From Pseudolabrys sp. (GTDB taxonomy: Bacteria > Pseudomonadota > Alphaproteobacteria > Rhizobiales > Xanthobacteraceae), in the NCBI GenBank assembly GCA_030684935.1, contig JAUXXH010000001.1, forward strand, positions 124,001-188,000: a stretch of DNA of 64,000 nucleotides, read 5' to 3'. The notes beneath the pieces were generated by a model. That model was not told where the DNA came from. It made no database searches and saw nothing but the letters and a program-made list of their open reading frames with translations. Below are positions 52,581-61,681 of this stretch, piece by piece (the first letter of the stretch is position 1; each line of letters starts with the position of its first letter). The position numbers and the translations under genes were made by a program.

Positions 52581-55500
52581 ATGACCGACAAGATGCTGAT
52601 CGACGCGACCCACCCCGAGGAGACCCGGGTGGTCGTCCTGCGCGGCAACCGCGTCGAGGAATTCGACTTCGAAAGCGCCAACCGCAAACAGCTTCGCGGT
52701 AATATCTACCTCGCCAAGGTGACCCGGGTTGAGCCGTCGCTGCAGGCGGCCTTCATCGAGTACGGCGGCAACCGGCACGGCTTTCTCGCCTTTTCGGAAA
52801 TCCACCCCGACTATTATCAAATCCCGGTCGCCGACCGCGAAGCTTTGCTCGCCGAGGAAGCGCGCGCCCAGCGCGCCGCCGACGACGATGCCGACAACCG
52901 CTCGTCCGGACGCAGCGGCGGCGGCCGTGGCGGCCGCAGCCGTCATCGCCGCTCCGGCGCCGACCGGCCGCGCGACCGCAACGTGGTGCAGAGCGATCCG
53001 CTGCCGCAGGACGGCCAGCCTGCCCCGGAAATGCACGGCGAATCCGCCGAGGGACCGGCCGGCGATGCCGGCTTCGACCCGAACAGCCTGAACCAGCCCA
53101 ACGCCGAACAGATCGCCGAAAGCGCGGCCGCCTTGCCGACGTACGAGGCGCCAGCGCCCGATCATGCCGCCGAGGAAACCGCCGCAGCGCCCGCCGAGGC
53201 GCCGGTCGATGCGGGCCCGATACCGGAATATTCCGACAATCACGCCGAAACCGGCGACCATCTGCCGGCAGCGGCTGAAACCGCCGCATCCGAAGGCGCC
53301 GACGATCAAGGCGACGATCAACCAGGCGAAAACGGCGACGATCGTCATGACGATAATGGCGAACAGGACAATCAGCGCACCGACGGCGAACAGAATGCGG
53401 CGCCGGCCAACGGTGCGAACGGCGGCGACGCCAATGTCGAAGCCAATGGCGACGACGCCCACGAAGACGAACATGTCGAGTCGGTCGGTGGCGCCGATGC
53501 GCTGGAAGAAGCGCAGGAGCGCACCGCGCGTATCCGCCCGCGCCAGTACAAGATCCAGGAGGTCATCAAGCGCCGCCAGGTGATGCTGGTGCAGGTGGTC
53601 AAGGAAGAGCGCGGCAGCAAGGGCGCCGCACTGACGACCTATCTGTCGCTGGCCGGCCGCTACTCGGTGCTGATGCCCAACACCGCGCGCGGCGGCGGCA
53701 TTTCCCGCAAGATCACCTCCGGCGAAGACCGCAGCCGGCTCAAGGAAATTGCCCAGGATCTGGAAGTGCCGGAAGGCATGGGCGTGATCCTGCGCACCGC
53801 CGGCGCCAGCCGCACCAAACTCGAGGTCAAGCGCGACTTCGAATATCTGCTGCGTCTCTGGGAGACCGTGCGCGATCTGACGCTGAAGTCGATGGCGCCG
53901 AAGCTGGTCTACGAGGAAGGCTCGCTGACCAAGCGCTCGATCCGCGACCTCTACAACAAGGAAATCGACGAGATCATCGTCTCCGGCGAGGCGGGCTACA
54001 AGGAAGCGCGCGAGTTCATGCGCATGCTGATGCCGAGCCACGCCAAGAACGTGAAGCTGTACAAGGACTCGACGCCGCTGTTCACGCGCTACGGCATCGA
54101 GAGCCAGCTCGACGCCATGTTCTCGCCGACGGTCCAGTTGAAGTCCGGCGGCTACATCGTCATCAACCAGACCGAAGCGCTGGTGGCGATCGACGTGAAC
54201 TCCGGCCGCGCCACGCGCGAGCATCACATCGAGGACACCGCGCTCAAGACCAATTGCGAGGCGGCCGACGAGGTCGCCCGCCAGTTGCGGCTGCGCGATC
54301 TGGCAGGCCTCATCGTCATCGACTTCATCGACATGGACGAAGGCCGCAATAACCGCACCGTCGAGCGGCGCATGAAAGATGCGCTCAAGCACGACCGCGC
54401 CCGCATCCAGGTCGGCCGCATCTCGCATTTCGGTCTTTTGGAAATGTCGCGCCAGCGTATCCGCACCTCGGTGCTGGAGAGCTCGACCGAGAAGTGTCCG
54501 GTCTGCGGCGGCTCGGGTCACGTCCGTTCGGTGTCGTCGGTGTCGCTGCAATTGCTGCGCGCCATCGAGGAAATGCTGAACAAGGGCGCCACCCATAACG
54601 TGATCGTGCGCACCCGGTCGGAGGTCGCGCTGTATGTGCTCAATCACAAGCGCGGCCATCTGCGCGCACTGGAAGAGCGCTACCGCATCACCATCACCGT
54701 GGCCGCCGACGAAACCGTGAATGCGCAGACATCCTATGCCGTCGATCGCGGCGAGCAGGTGCACACGGCCGAAGCGGCCAAGGCGCTGGCGGCGACGGCG
54801 CAGCCGATGCTGATCTCGGAAGTCGAAAACGACGAAGACGTGCTGGACGCTGCCGCCGAGGCGGAAAGCGCGGCCGACGAGGCCGAGAACGGCGAAGCCG
54901 CCGCGGCGCCGGCTTACGACAATATCGAGACCGTCGAGGACGCGCCCGAAGAAGACGAAGAAGCCAGTGGCCGTTCGCGCGGCGATGGCGACAGCGAGCG
55001 CGACGGCACCCGCCGCCGCCGGCGTGGCCGCGGTCGCGGCCGGGGCCGCAACGGCGAACCGCGCGAGCCGCGCGAAGGCGCAGCCCCCCGCGAGACGGTG
55101 GCCGAGCATGCCGTCGCCCATGAAGATCACGACGATGGCGACGAGGCCGAAAGCGCCGATCAGCAGGCCCGCGACGGCGGTGCGACCGTCAACGGCGAGG
55201 CCGGCGACATTGGCGAGAACGGCGAACGCCGCCGCCGCCGCCGCGGCCGCCGCGGTGGCCGCCGCAATCGCCAGCGCAACGGCGACGCGCCGCTTCCCTC
55301 CGACAATGGCGCGCCCGAGCAAGCCTTGCAGGATGCCGTCGCCGACCTCGATGGGCCGCCGGCGTCCTATGATGCCGCGCCGGCACCGGCCTATGCGGTC
55401 GAACCCGAGGCCATCTCGGCCTATGAGCGCCCGGCGCCGCCGCTCCCCACCGTCCATGTCGCCGTGCCGACAGCAGACGCACCGGCGGCTGCCAGCGCCG

Positions 55501-55682
55501 AGCCGCCGCGCCGGCGCTCGACCATCCGCGAACCTGCGCCCATCGCCCTTGAAGGTGTCGCACCGCCACCCGCTGCAACCCTGCCGCCGCCGGCGCCGGT
55601 GATAGTCTCCACCGCGCCCGAGGAAGCCGCCGCCCCCAAGCGCGGCTGGTGGGGCAAACGGCTGCTGGGCGACAAGAGCTGA
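52581..55682 (+). CDS. rne: Ribonuclease E
   Basis: A 1033-residue RNase E, core of the RNA degradosome. The S1 domain begins RGNIYLAKVTRVEPSLQAAFIEYG (residue 39) but is interrupted by a disordered, Arg/Gly- then Asp/Glu-rich insert of about 210 residues (about 101-313) and resumes at RIRPRQYKIQEVIKR. The catalytic region has AIDVNSG and VIDFIDMDEGRNNR with the two metal Asp residues, and the zinc-link CPVCGGSG (C639, C642). The C-terminal half is low-complexity and Arg-rich, and ends KRGWWGKR (GWW at 1022-1024). The terminal GWW microdomain binds PNPase in Caulobacter. The ATG is at 52581. Confidence 0.95.
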   Translation: MTDKMLIDATHPEETRVVVLRGNRVEEFDFESANRKQLRGNIYLAKVTRVEPSLQAAFIEYGGNRHGFLAFSEIHPDYYQIPVADREALLAEEARAQRAADDDADNRSSGRSGGGRGGRSRHRRSGADRPRDRNVVQSDPLPQDGQPAPEMHGESAEGPAGDAGFDPNSLNQPNAEQIAESAAALPTYEAPAPDHAAEETAAAPAEAPVDAGPIPEYSDNHAETGDHLPAAAETAASEGADDQGDDQPGENGDDRHDDNGEQDNQRTDGEQNAAPANGANGGDANVEANGDDAHEDEHVESVGGADALEEAQERTARIRPRQYKIQEVIKRRQVMLVQVVKEERGSKGAALTTYLSLAGRYSVLMPNTARGGGISRKITSGEDRSRLKEIAQDLEVPEGMGVILRTAGASRTKLEVKRDFEYLLRLWETVRDLTLKSMAPKLVYEEGSLTKRSIRDLYNKEIDEIIVSGEAGYKEAREFMRMLMPSHAKNVKLYKDSTPLFTRYGIESQLDAMFSPTVQLKSGGYIVINQTEALVAIDVNSGRATREHHIEDTALKTNCEAADEVARQLRLRDLAGLIVIDFIDMDEGRNNRTVERRMKDALKHDRARIQVGRISHFGLLEMSRQRIRTSVLESSTEKCPVCGGSGHVRSVSSVSLQLLRAIEEMLNKGATHNVIVRTRSEVALYVLNHKRGHLRALEERYRITITVAADETVNAQTSYAVDRGEQVHTAEAAKALAATAQPMLISEVENDEDVLDAAAEAESAADEAENGEAAAAPAYDNIETVEDAPEEDEEASGRSRGDGDSERDGTRRRRRGRGRGRGRNGEPREPREGAAPRETVAEHAVAHEDHDDGDEAESADQQARDGGATVNGEAGDIGENGERRRRRRGRRGGRRNRQRNGDAPLPSDNGAPEQALQDAVADLDGPPASYDAAPAPAYAVEPEAISAYERPAPPLPTVHVAVPTADAPAAASAEPPRRRSTIREPAPIALEGVAPPPAATLPPPAPVIVSTAPEEAAAPKRGWWGKRLLGDKS

Positions 55683-55691
55683 CGCCAAATC

Positions 55692-55717
55692 CCGGAGCAT
55701 GGCAGCATGCTTCGGGA
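55692..55717 (+). terminator. Hairpin between rne and aldolase gene
   Basis: CCCGGAGCATG / CATGCTTCGGG, 11 bp with one G-U pair and a GCAG loop, 10 nt after the rne stop. It has no U-tract, so it is more likely a 3' stability element than an efficient terminator. It also covers an upstream in-frame ATG (55699) of the next gene, which supports the later start at 55738. Confidence 0.4.
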
Positions 55718-55737
55718 CACCAATAGCGGCCTTGCCC

Positions 55738-57798
55738 ATGAAATCCGCCTGGGTCGAACGCGACGCCAAGGATACGGTTGAACGCTACGCCAAAGCCGGC
55801 GTTGCCGCCGACCTGGCGTTGCGCGTCTACACCACCCGCCTGCTCGGCCGCGATCCGGCCCTGGTGCTGCACGGCGGCGGCAACACCTCCGTCAAGACCC
55901 GGATGGCCGATCTGCTCGGCGATGAGACCGACGTGCTCTGCGTCAAGGGCTCCGGCTGGGACATGGGCACGATCGAGCCTGCCGGCATGCCGGCGGTGCG
56001 CCTCGACGCGCTGCGCAAGCTGCGCACCCGCGAGGCCGTGCCCGACGACGAAATGGTGCGGGTGCAGCGGGCCAGCCTCATCGATCCGATGGCGCCCAAC
56101 CCGTCGGTCGAAACGCTGCTGCACGCCTTCGTGCCGCACAAATTCGTCGATCACACCCACGCTTCCGCCGTGCTTGGCCTGATCGACCAGCCGGACGGCC
56201 GGGCCCGCGCCGAAGATCTCTACGGCCAGCGCATGGGGATGGTGCGCTACATCCTGCCCGGCTTCGGGCTGGCCAAAGAGTCGGCCGCCGTGTTCGAAGC
56301 CGATCCCACGGTCGACGGACTGATCCTGGAGAAGCACGGCATCTTCACCTTCGGCGCCGACGCGCGCGAAGCCTATGAGCGCATGATCGAGATGGTGACG
56401 CTGGCCGAAGAACGGCTGAAGCAGAACCGCAAGTCGGTCTTCGTCAGCGCGCCGCTGCCGTCACGGTTGGCAGCGCTGGCCGACATCGCCCCGGTGCTGC
56501 GCGGCGCCTGCGCCCTGCCCGACGCCAAGACCGAAGGCGCCTTCGCGCGGCTGGTGCTGGATTTCCGCACGAGCGATGCGGTGCTGGCTTTCGTCAACGG
56601 CCGCGACCTCGGCCGCTACAGCCAGGCCGGCGTCATCACACCCGACCACACCATCCGCACCAAGAACTGGCCGCTGCTGGTGCCGGCGCCGGACGCCGGC
56701 AAGACGACAGAATTCCGCGCCGCCACGCAGCAGGCGGTGGCCTCGTTCATCGCCAACTACGAGCAATACTTCGCCCGCAACAATACCCGCGTCGGCGGCG
56801 GCCGCGTCATGCTGGATCCGGCGCCGCGCGTGGCGCTGGTGCCGGGGCTCGGCCTGTTCGGCATGGGCCGCAGCAAGAAGGAAGCCCGCGTCGTCGCCGA
56901 TCTCGCCGAAGCCGCCGTCGCCGCCATCACCGATGCCGAGGCCACCGGCACGTTCGAATCGATCAGCGAAGCCGAGATGTTCGACTGCGAATACTGGCCG
57001 CTCGAACAGGCCAAGCTCGGCAGCGCCAAACCGTTGCCGCTGGCCGGACAGATTGCCGTCGTCACCGGCGCGGGCGGCGCCATCGGCGCCGCGACTGCGT
57101 CAGCTTTCGCCAAGGCCGGGGCCGAAGTCGCCCTGCTCGACCGCGATTTCGACGCCGCACAGGCGAAAGCGGCGTCGATCGGCGGCGCCGCGCTGGCGGT
57201 CGAATGCGACGTCACCGACGCCGCTTCGGTGCGGACAGCATTCGCCAAGGTCGTGGAGCATTTCGGCGGCGTCGACATCCTGGTCTCGAACGCCGGCGCG
57301 GCCTGGCAGGGCAAGATCGGCGAGGTCGACGAGGCGGTGCTGCGCGAAAGCTTCGAACTCAATTTCTTTGCCCACCAGAAGGTCGCGCAGGCGGCGGTGA
57401 AGGTGATGCTGGCGCAAGGTTCCGGCGGCTGCCTGCTGTTCAACGTCTCGAAGCAGGCGGTCAACCCGGGCCCCGATTTCGGCCCCTACGGCCTGCCCAA
57501 GGCGGCCACGCTGTTTCTGGTGCGCCAATATGCGCTCGATTACGGCGCCGACGGTATTCGCGCCAATGCCGTGAATGCCGACCGCATCCGCTCCGGCCTG
57601 CTGACCGGTGATTTCATCCAGAAGCGTGCCAAGGCGCGCGGCCTGAGCGAAAAGGACTACATGAGCGGCAACCTGTTGCAGCGCGAGGTGACGGCGGAGG
57701 ACGTGGCGCAGGCCTTCCTCGCGCAGGCGCTGCCGCTCAAGACCACCGCCGACGTCACCACCGTCGACGGCGGCAACATCGCCGCCGCATTGCGCTAG
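55738..57798 (+). CDS. Bifunctional aldolase / short-chain dehydrogenase
   Basis: A 686-residue two-domain protein. Residues 1-390 are a class II (RhaD/FucA-type) aldolase with LHGGGNTSVK, HTHASAVLGL and EKHGIFTFG (zinc His residues). Residues about 430-686 are a short-chain dehydrogenase with TGAGGAIG (443-450), NVSKQA and YGLPK (Tyr584, Lys588). Fusions of this order act on deoxy-sugar phosphates or sugar alcohols, such as L-rhamnose pathways, by oxidation and retro-aldol cleavage. The substrate here is unknown. No rha regulator or transporter is adjacent. ATG at 55738; there is no strong ribosome site. Confidence 0.9.
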   Translation: MKSAWVERDAKDTVERYAKAGVAADLALRVYTTRLLGRDPALVLHGGGNTSVKTRMADLLGDETDVLCVKGSGWDMGTIEPAGMPAVRLDALRKLRTREAVPDDEMVRVQRASLIDPMAPNPSVETLLHAFVPHKFVDHTHASAVLGLIDQPDGRARAEDLYGQRMGMVRYILPGFGLAKESAAVFEADPTVDGLILEKHGIFTFGADAREAYERMIEMVTLAEERLKQNRKSVFVSAPLPSRLAALADIAPVLRGACALPDAKTEGAFARLVLDFRTSDAVLAFVNGRDLGRYSQAGVITPDHTIRTKNWPLLVPAPDAGKTTEFRAATQQAVASFIANYEQYFARNNTRVGGGRVMLDPAPRVALVPGLGLFGMGRSKKEARVVADLAEAAVAAITDAEATGTFESISEAEMFDCEYWPLEQAKLGSAKPLPLAGQIAVVTGAGGAIGAATASAFAKAGAEVALLDRDFDAAQAKAASIGGAALAVECDVTDAASVRTAFAKVVEHFGGVDILVSNAGAAWQGKIGEVDEAVLRESFELNFFAHQKVAQAAVKVMLAQGSGGCLLFNVSKQAVNPGPDFGPYGLPKAATLFLVRQYALDYGADGIRANAVNADRIRSGLLTGDFIQKRAKARGLSEKDYMSGNLLQREVTAEDVAQAFLAQALPLKTTADVTTVDGGNIAAALR

Positions 57799-57872
57799 AA
57801 ACGGCACAGTCGCGGGCCATGCCTTTGTGCTAATGTGATTCCACGCTGCGACCCGTCAAAGGAGCCACGCCG

Positions 57873-58127
57873 ATGCTGCCACGTTTGAGCCTGATCTGCC
57901 TGTTGCCTGTCCTGCTGGTGGCGACACCGGCTGCCGCGGCGACCAAAGAGCAGAAGATGGAAACCTGCAAATTCGGCGCCGACGACGCCCAGCTCACCGG
58001 TGCCAAGCATGCCGACTTCGTCAGGAAGTGCATGGCGAACGCCAATTACGAGCCGGCCGCGCGCCGCGACGCCATGAAAAAGCCGGCCGCCAAGCCGGCG
58101 GTGCCTGCCGCAGCGAAGCCGCAGTAA
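57873..58127 (+). CDS. PsiF-like small secreted protein
   Basis: An 84-residue protein with a signal peptide (MLPRLSLICLLPVLLVATPAAAA) and one PsiF repeat: QKMETCKFGADDAQLTGAKHADFVRKCM, with the two conserved cysteines and a Gly-x-Arg/Lys-like turn. The tail is Lys/Ala/Pro-rich. PsiF proteins are phosphate-starvation-inducible in E. coli; their function is unknown. AAAGGAG lies 8 nt upstream of the ATG. No Pho box is evident. Confidence 0.8.
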   Translation: MLPRLSLICLLPVLLVATPAAAATKEQKMETCKFGADDAQLTGAKHADFVRKCMANANYEPAARRDAMKKPAAKPAVPAAAKPQ

Positions 58128-58320
58128 TTCTCAGGTCGTCGCCCCGGCGCGGGGATGATAGGTTTTTCAGCCGCTTGCTTTGGCCTTGGCGCGATCACGA
58201 GCCGGCCGATGGCGAAAGTGGATTGCATTTGTCGCAGCGCGTACGCATGGCCTTAACCATCCGCGCCGAAGTTCCGCTGTGGCAACCCAATCATTTACGT
58301 CCCCGGCCCATCGTCGCCGG

Positions 58321-60510
58321 ATGACCACGAGCGACAGAGCCAAGCGCGTCTATCCGATGCCGCCGGACGAGGCGGAACGGCTGGCCGAGCTGTACCGGCT
58401 CGATCTCCTGGACGGGGAACCGGACGCGCAAATCGACCGCATCTGCGACCTCGCCCGCACACTGTTCAATGTTCCGATCGCCTATGTCAGCCTGGTCGAC
58501 CGCGACCGGCAGACTTTCCTGGCCCGGCGCGGCATCGATCTCTGCGCCGTTGACCGTGCTGACTCATTTTGCAGCATCACCATCCTTGGCAGGGAACCTG
58601 TGGTGGTGCCGGACGCCTGGATCGACACCCGATTCAACGGCGGCGTGCTGATGCACGGCGAAACGCAGGCCCGCTTCTACGCCGGCGTACCGCTGAGAGT
58701 CTCCGGACAAGCGATCGGTGCCCTGTGCATCGTCGACTCCGTGCCACGCGAATTGTCGACGGATGACGCCGTCCATCTGCGTGCGCTCGCCGATGTCGTG
58801 GCGAGCGAGATCGTCAGCCAGCACGCCGCGCGCGAGCTCCGCGCCAACAGGAAGCATCTGGCGCAAATCATCCGGATGGCCGGAATCGGCGGCGTCGAAT
58901 TTACCGGCGCGTCGGGAACATGGTCTGGCGACGCCGAGTTCTGCCGCATTTTCGGCCTTACGGGCCAATCCGTCGATCAAGGGACGGGCGGCAACGGCGC
59001 GGACATACCGCAGCCGCTGATCGACGCCTTGTTCTCGAGCGGCCTGCCTTGCGATACCGAGGTGCGCGGCACAAGGCCGGACGGCGAAACTTTCTGGGTT
59101 CGCGTGCTTGCCGAATACGAAACCACAAACGGTACCATCGATCGCGTCATCGGCGCGGTTCAGGACATCGGCGACCGCAAGCGCGCCGAAGCGCGGCTGC
59201 GCGAAGTCGCCTTTCGCGACGCCCTCACCGGCCTGCCCAATCGCGCCTCGTTCATCGACACGCTCAACTCCTGCATCGGCACCGCTGCGGCGGATTTTTC
59301 GCGTGTCGTGGTGATCAAGTTCAACATCGACTATTTCCGCGACGTCAACGACGCCTTCGGCTATCAGGTTGGCGACGCCCTGCTGAAAAGTGTAGCCAAG
59401 GCCCTGTCGAATGACTTCGGTGCCGCTGGCACCGTGACGCACATCGGCGGCGACGAATTCGCCGTGATCATGCATGGCGCGGCGGTTGACCAGGCGGAGC
59501 GGATTACCGGAAAGTTCGTCGAGCGGGCCAAGACTCTTTTCAGGCATGAGCACGTCACGCTGCCGCTGGTGATCAGCGCCGGCATCGCGATCTTCCCCGA
59601 CCACGCCGGCGATACCGATGCCATGATGCGCAACGCCAAGGTGGCCTTGTTTCAGGCCAAGGCCCGGCAGCGCGGCAGTGTCCTGGTATACGATCCGGGG
59701 ATTGCCAAGGCGGCCGAGGACAAGGCGGCACTGTTGCGCAACATCCGGCGCGGCATCGACAATCACGAATTCATCATGCACTACCAGCCGATCGTCGGCC
59801 TGCGCGAGAAAAAGGTGGCGGGCCTCGAAGCCCTGATGCGCTGGAACCACCCGGAGCGCGGGGTGCTGGCGCCGGCGCATTTCATGATCGCCTTCGACGA
59901 CCCCGCTCTGGCGATCAAGCTCGGCGACCTCGCACTCGATACGGCCATCGCGCAGATGCGCCAATGGCTCGACGCCGGCGTCGCCTTCGGCAATGTCGCG
60001 GTCAACCTGTCGACCGCGCAGTTCCGGCTGACCGACCTCGCCGCAATCATTCTCGGCAAGCTCGACCGCGCCGGCGTGTCGCCGCAGCGGCTGACGCTGG
60101 AGGTAACCGAGGGCGTCTATATGGACTGGGGCGCCGATGTGGTCGCAGCCACCGTGCGCACACTGCACGACGCCGGCGTCAGCATCGCGCTCGACGATTT
60201 CGGGACCGGCTATGCCTCGCTGTCGCATTTGCAGCGTTTTCCGATCGACAAATTGAAGATCGACAAGTCGTTCGTGCAGTCGCTGGAGAGCACCAGCATC
60301 GTCGATGCGGTGATCAATCTGGGGATCAGCCTCGGCATGCAGGTGGTGGCCGAGGGCGTGGAGAAGCCGGAGCAGCTCGCTCTGCTGCGCCTGAAAGGCT
60401 GCGACTTTGTTCAAGGCTACATCTATTCGAAGCCGATCGCACCCGCGCAGATCGCCGCCTTCATCGAAGACTTCGCCGCGACCGGAACCGCGATGAAAGA
60501 GGTGGTCTGA
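58321..60510 (+). CDS. GAF-PAS-GGDEF-EAL signalling protein
   Basis: A 729-residue c-di-GMP enzyme, no membrane segment. Residues about 25-170 are a GAF domain (LFNVPIAYVSLVDRDRQTFLARRG), about 180-290 a PAS-type sensor, about 310-470 a GGDEF domain with intact GGDEF at 376-380, and 480-729 an EAL phosphodiesterase with EALMRW (503-508), LEVTEGVY, DDFGTGYASL, KIDKSFV and VAEGVEK. Both catalytic halves look intact, so it may switch between synthesis and breakdown. No RxxD I-site. The start at 58321 has only a poor ribosome site. Ligand of the sensor part unknown. Confidence 0.9.
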   Translation: MTTSDRAKRVYPMPPDEAERLAELYRLDLLDGEPDAQIDRICDLARTLFNVPIAYVSLVDRDRQTFLARRGIDLCAVDRADSFCSITILGREPVVVPDAWIDTRFNGGVLMHGETQARFYAGVPLRVSGQAIGALCIVDSVPRELSTDDAVHLRALADVVASEIVSQHAARELRANRKHLAQIIRMAGIGGVEFTGASGTWSGDAEFCRIFGLTGQSVDQGTGGNGADIPQPLIDALFSSGLPCDTEVRGTRPDGETFWVRVLAEYETTNGTIDRVIGAVQDIGDRKRAEARLREVAFRDALTGLPNRASFIDTLNSCIGTAAADFSRVVVIKFNIDYFRDVNDAFGYQVGDALLKSVAKALSNDFGAAGTVTHIGGDEFAVIMHGAAVDQAERITGKFVERAKTLFRHEHVTLPLVISAGIAIFPDHAGDTDAMMRNAKVALFQAKARQRGSVLVYDPGIAKAAEDKAALLRNIRRGIDNHEFIMHYQPIVGLREKKVAGLEALMRWNHPERGVLAPAHFMIAFDDPALAIKLGDLALDTAIAQMRQWLDAGVAFGNVAVNLSTAQFRLTDLAAIILGKLDRAGVSPQRLTLEVTEGVYMDWGADVVAATVRTLHDAGVSIALDDFGTGYASLSHLQRFPIDKLKIDKSFVQSLESTSIVDAVINLGISLGMQVVAEGVEKPEQLALLRLKGCDFVQGYIYSKPIAPAQIAAFIEDFAATGTAMKEVV

Positions 60511-60518
60511 GGCCGCAC

Positions 60519-61532
60519 TCAGGCCGCCTTCGCCGCCGGCCGCTCCAGCGGGGTCACCTCGAACCGGCGCAGCGCGCCGCGCCGCAACGCCTCGATGACA
60601 ATGGCGCGGCCGATCCGTTCGCTGTTCAGCAGCCTTATCAGATCGTCGACGCCGGTGATCGCCTCCCCGTCAGCGCGCACAATGGTATCGAGGCTCATCA
60701 GCCCGGCCAGCGCGGCAGGCCCCGACGGCTCCAGCGCCGTGACCATGGCCCCCGACGCATTGTCGATCCCGGCATTGCGCGCCTGCCGGCGCGGCACCGC
60801 CGCCGTCTGGCCGGAGACGCCGATATAGCCGCGCCGCACGCGGCCGTGCTGGATCAGTTCGCTCAGCACGAACTGCGCGGTATTGGCGGCGACCGCAAAG
60901 CAGATGCCTTGCGCGCCCATGATGACGGCGGTGTTGATGCCAATCACCTCACCGCGCGACGACACCAGCGGCCCGCCGGAGTTGCCGGGGTTGAGCGCCG
61001 CGTCGGTCTGGATCACGTCCTCGATCAGGCGGCCGTTCTTCGCGCGCAGCGAGCGGCCGAGCGCCGAAATCACCCCGGCGGTGACGGTCGATTCAAAACC
61101 GAGCGGATTGCCGATGGCGACCACAAGTTGGCCGCGCCGCAGCGATTTGGAATCGCCCAGCCGGGCGGCCTGAAGGTCGCGCGCCGAATCGACGCGCAAC
61201 AGCGCGAGATCCGTGTCGGGATCGGCGCCGAGCTTGCGCGCTTCCATCACCCGCCCTTCGGCGTCCTGCAGGCGGATGTCCTTCGCCCCTTCCACCACAT
61301 GGCAATTGGTCAGCACCAGGCCGTCCGGCGAAATGACCACGCCGGAGCCGACGCCGCCGGGACCACCTTTGGCGCCCTTTATGGCGACGCGCAGCACCGC
61401 CGGGCCGACGGTGTCGGCGACGGATATGACCGCGTGTGAATAGGCGTCCAGAATATCGGTATCGGCTGCCGGCGGCGCGGATCGGCCGTCGGACTCCTCG
61501 TCATGGAACGACGATGCGACGATATCGAGCAT
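60519..61532 (-). CDS. HtrA/DegP-type serine protease without signal peptide
   Basis: A 337-residue trypsin-like (S1C) protease with one PDZ domain. The catalytic triad is His78 (TNCHVVEG), Asp108 (DTDLALL) and Ser185 (NPGNSGGPL). The PDZ domain fills the last 90 residues. The N-terminus (MLDIVASSFHDEESDGR) has no signal or membrane anchor, unlike DegP or DegS. The protease would then be cytoplasmic unless the start is wrong: an in-frame ORF extends upstream to 61703, but that extension lacks a clear signal as well. Convergent with the GGDEF-EAL gene, 8 nt apart. Confidence 0.87.
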   Translation of the reverse strand: MLDIVASSFHDEESDGRSAPPAADTDILDAYSHAVISVADTVGPAVLRVAIKGAKGGPGGVGSGVVISPDGLVLTNCHVVEGAKDIRLQDAEGRVMEARKLGADPDTDLALLRVDSARDLQAARLGDSKSLRRGQLVVAIGNPLGFESTVTAGVISALGRSLRAKNGRLIEDVIQTDAALNPGNSGGPLVSSRGEVIGINTAVIMGAQGICFAVAANTAQFVLSELIQHGRVRRGYIGVSGQTAAVPRRQARNAGIDNASGAMVTALEPSGPAALAGLMSLDTIVRADGEAITGVDDLIRLLNSERIGRAIVIEALRRGALRRFEVTPLERPAAKAA

Positions 61533-61681
61533 TGGCGGGGTCTGGGTTCTAGTGGTTACGTTCTGCGATATAGGGTCAGATTGACGGATAAAAAGGGAGG
61601 CTGGATGGAGGCGGAGGATGCCTTGACCGGCGCAGGCACCAACCGCGCGGCGCGCAACGCCGATCACGCGAGACGCGCCTG

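Noticed and set aside
52368-55769. A 1133-codon open frame antisense to rne
   Set aside because: It is the complement of the highly biased rne coding sequence; its product is Arg/Gly/Ala-rich low complexity with no family, and rne on the other strand has clear catalytic motifs.
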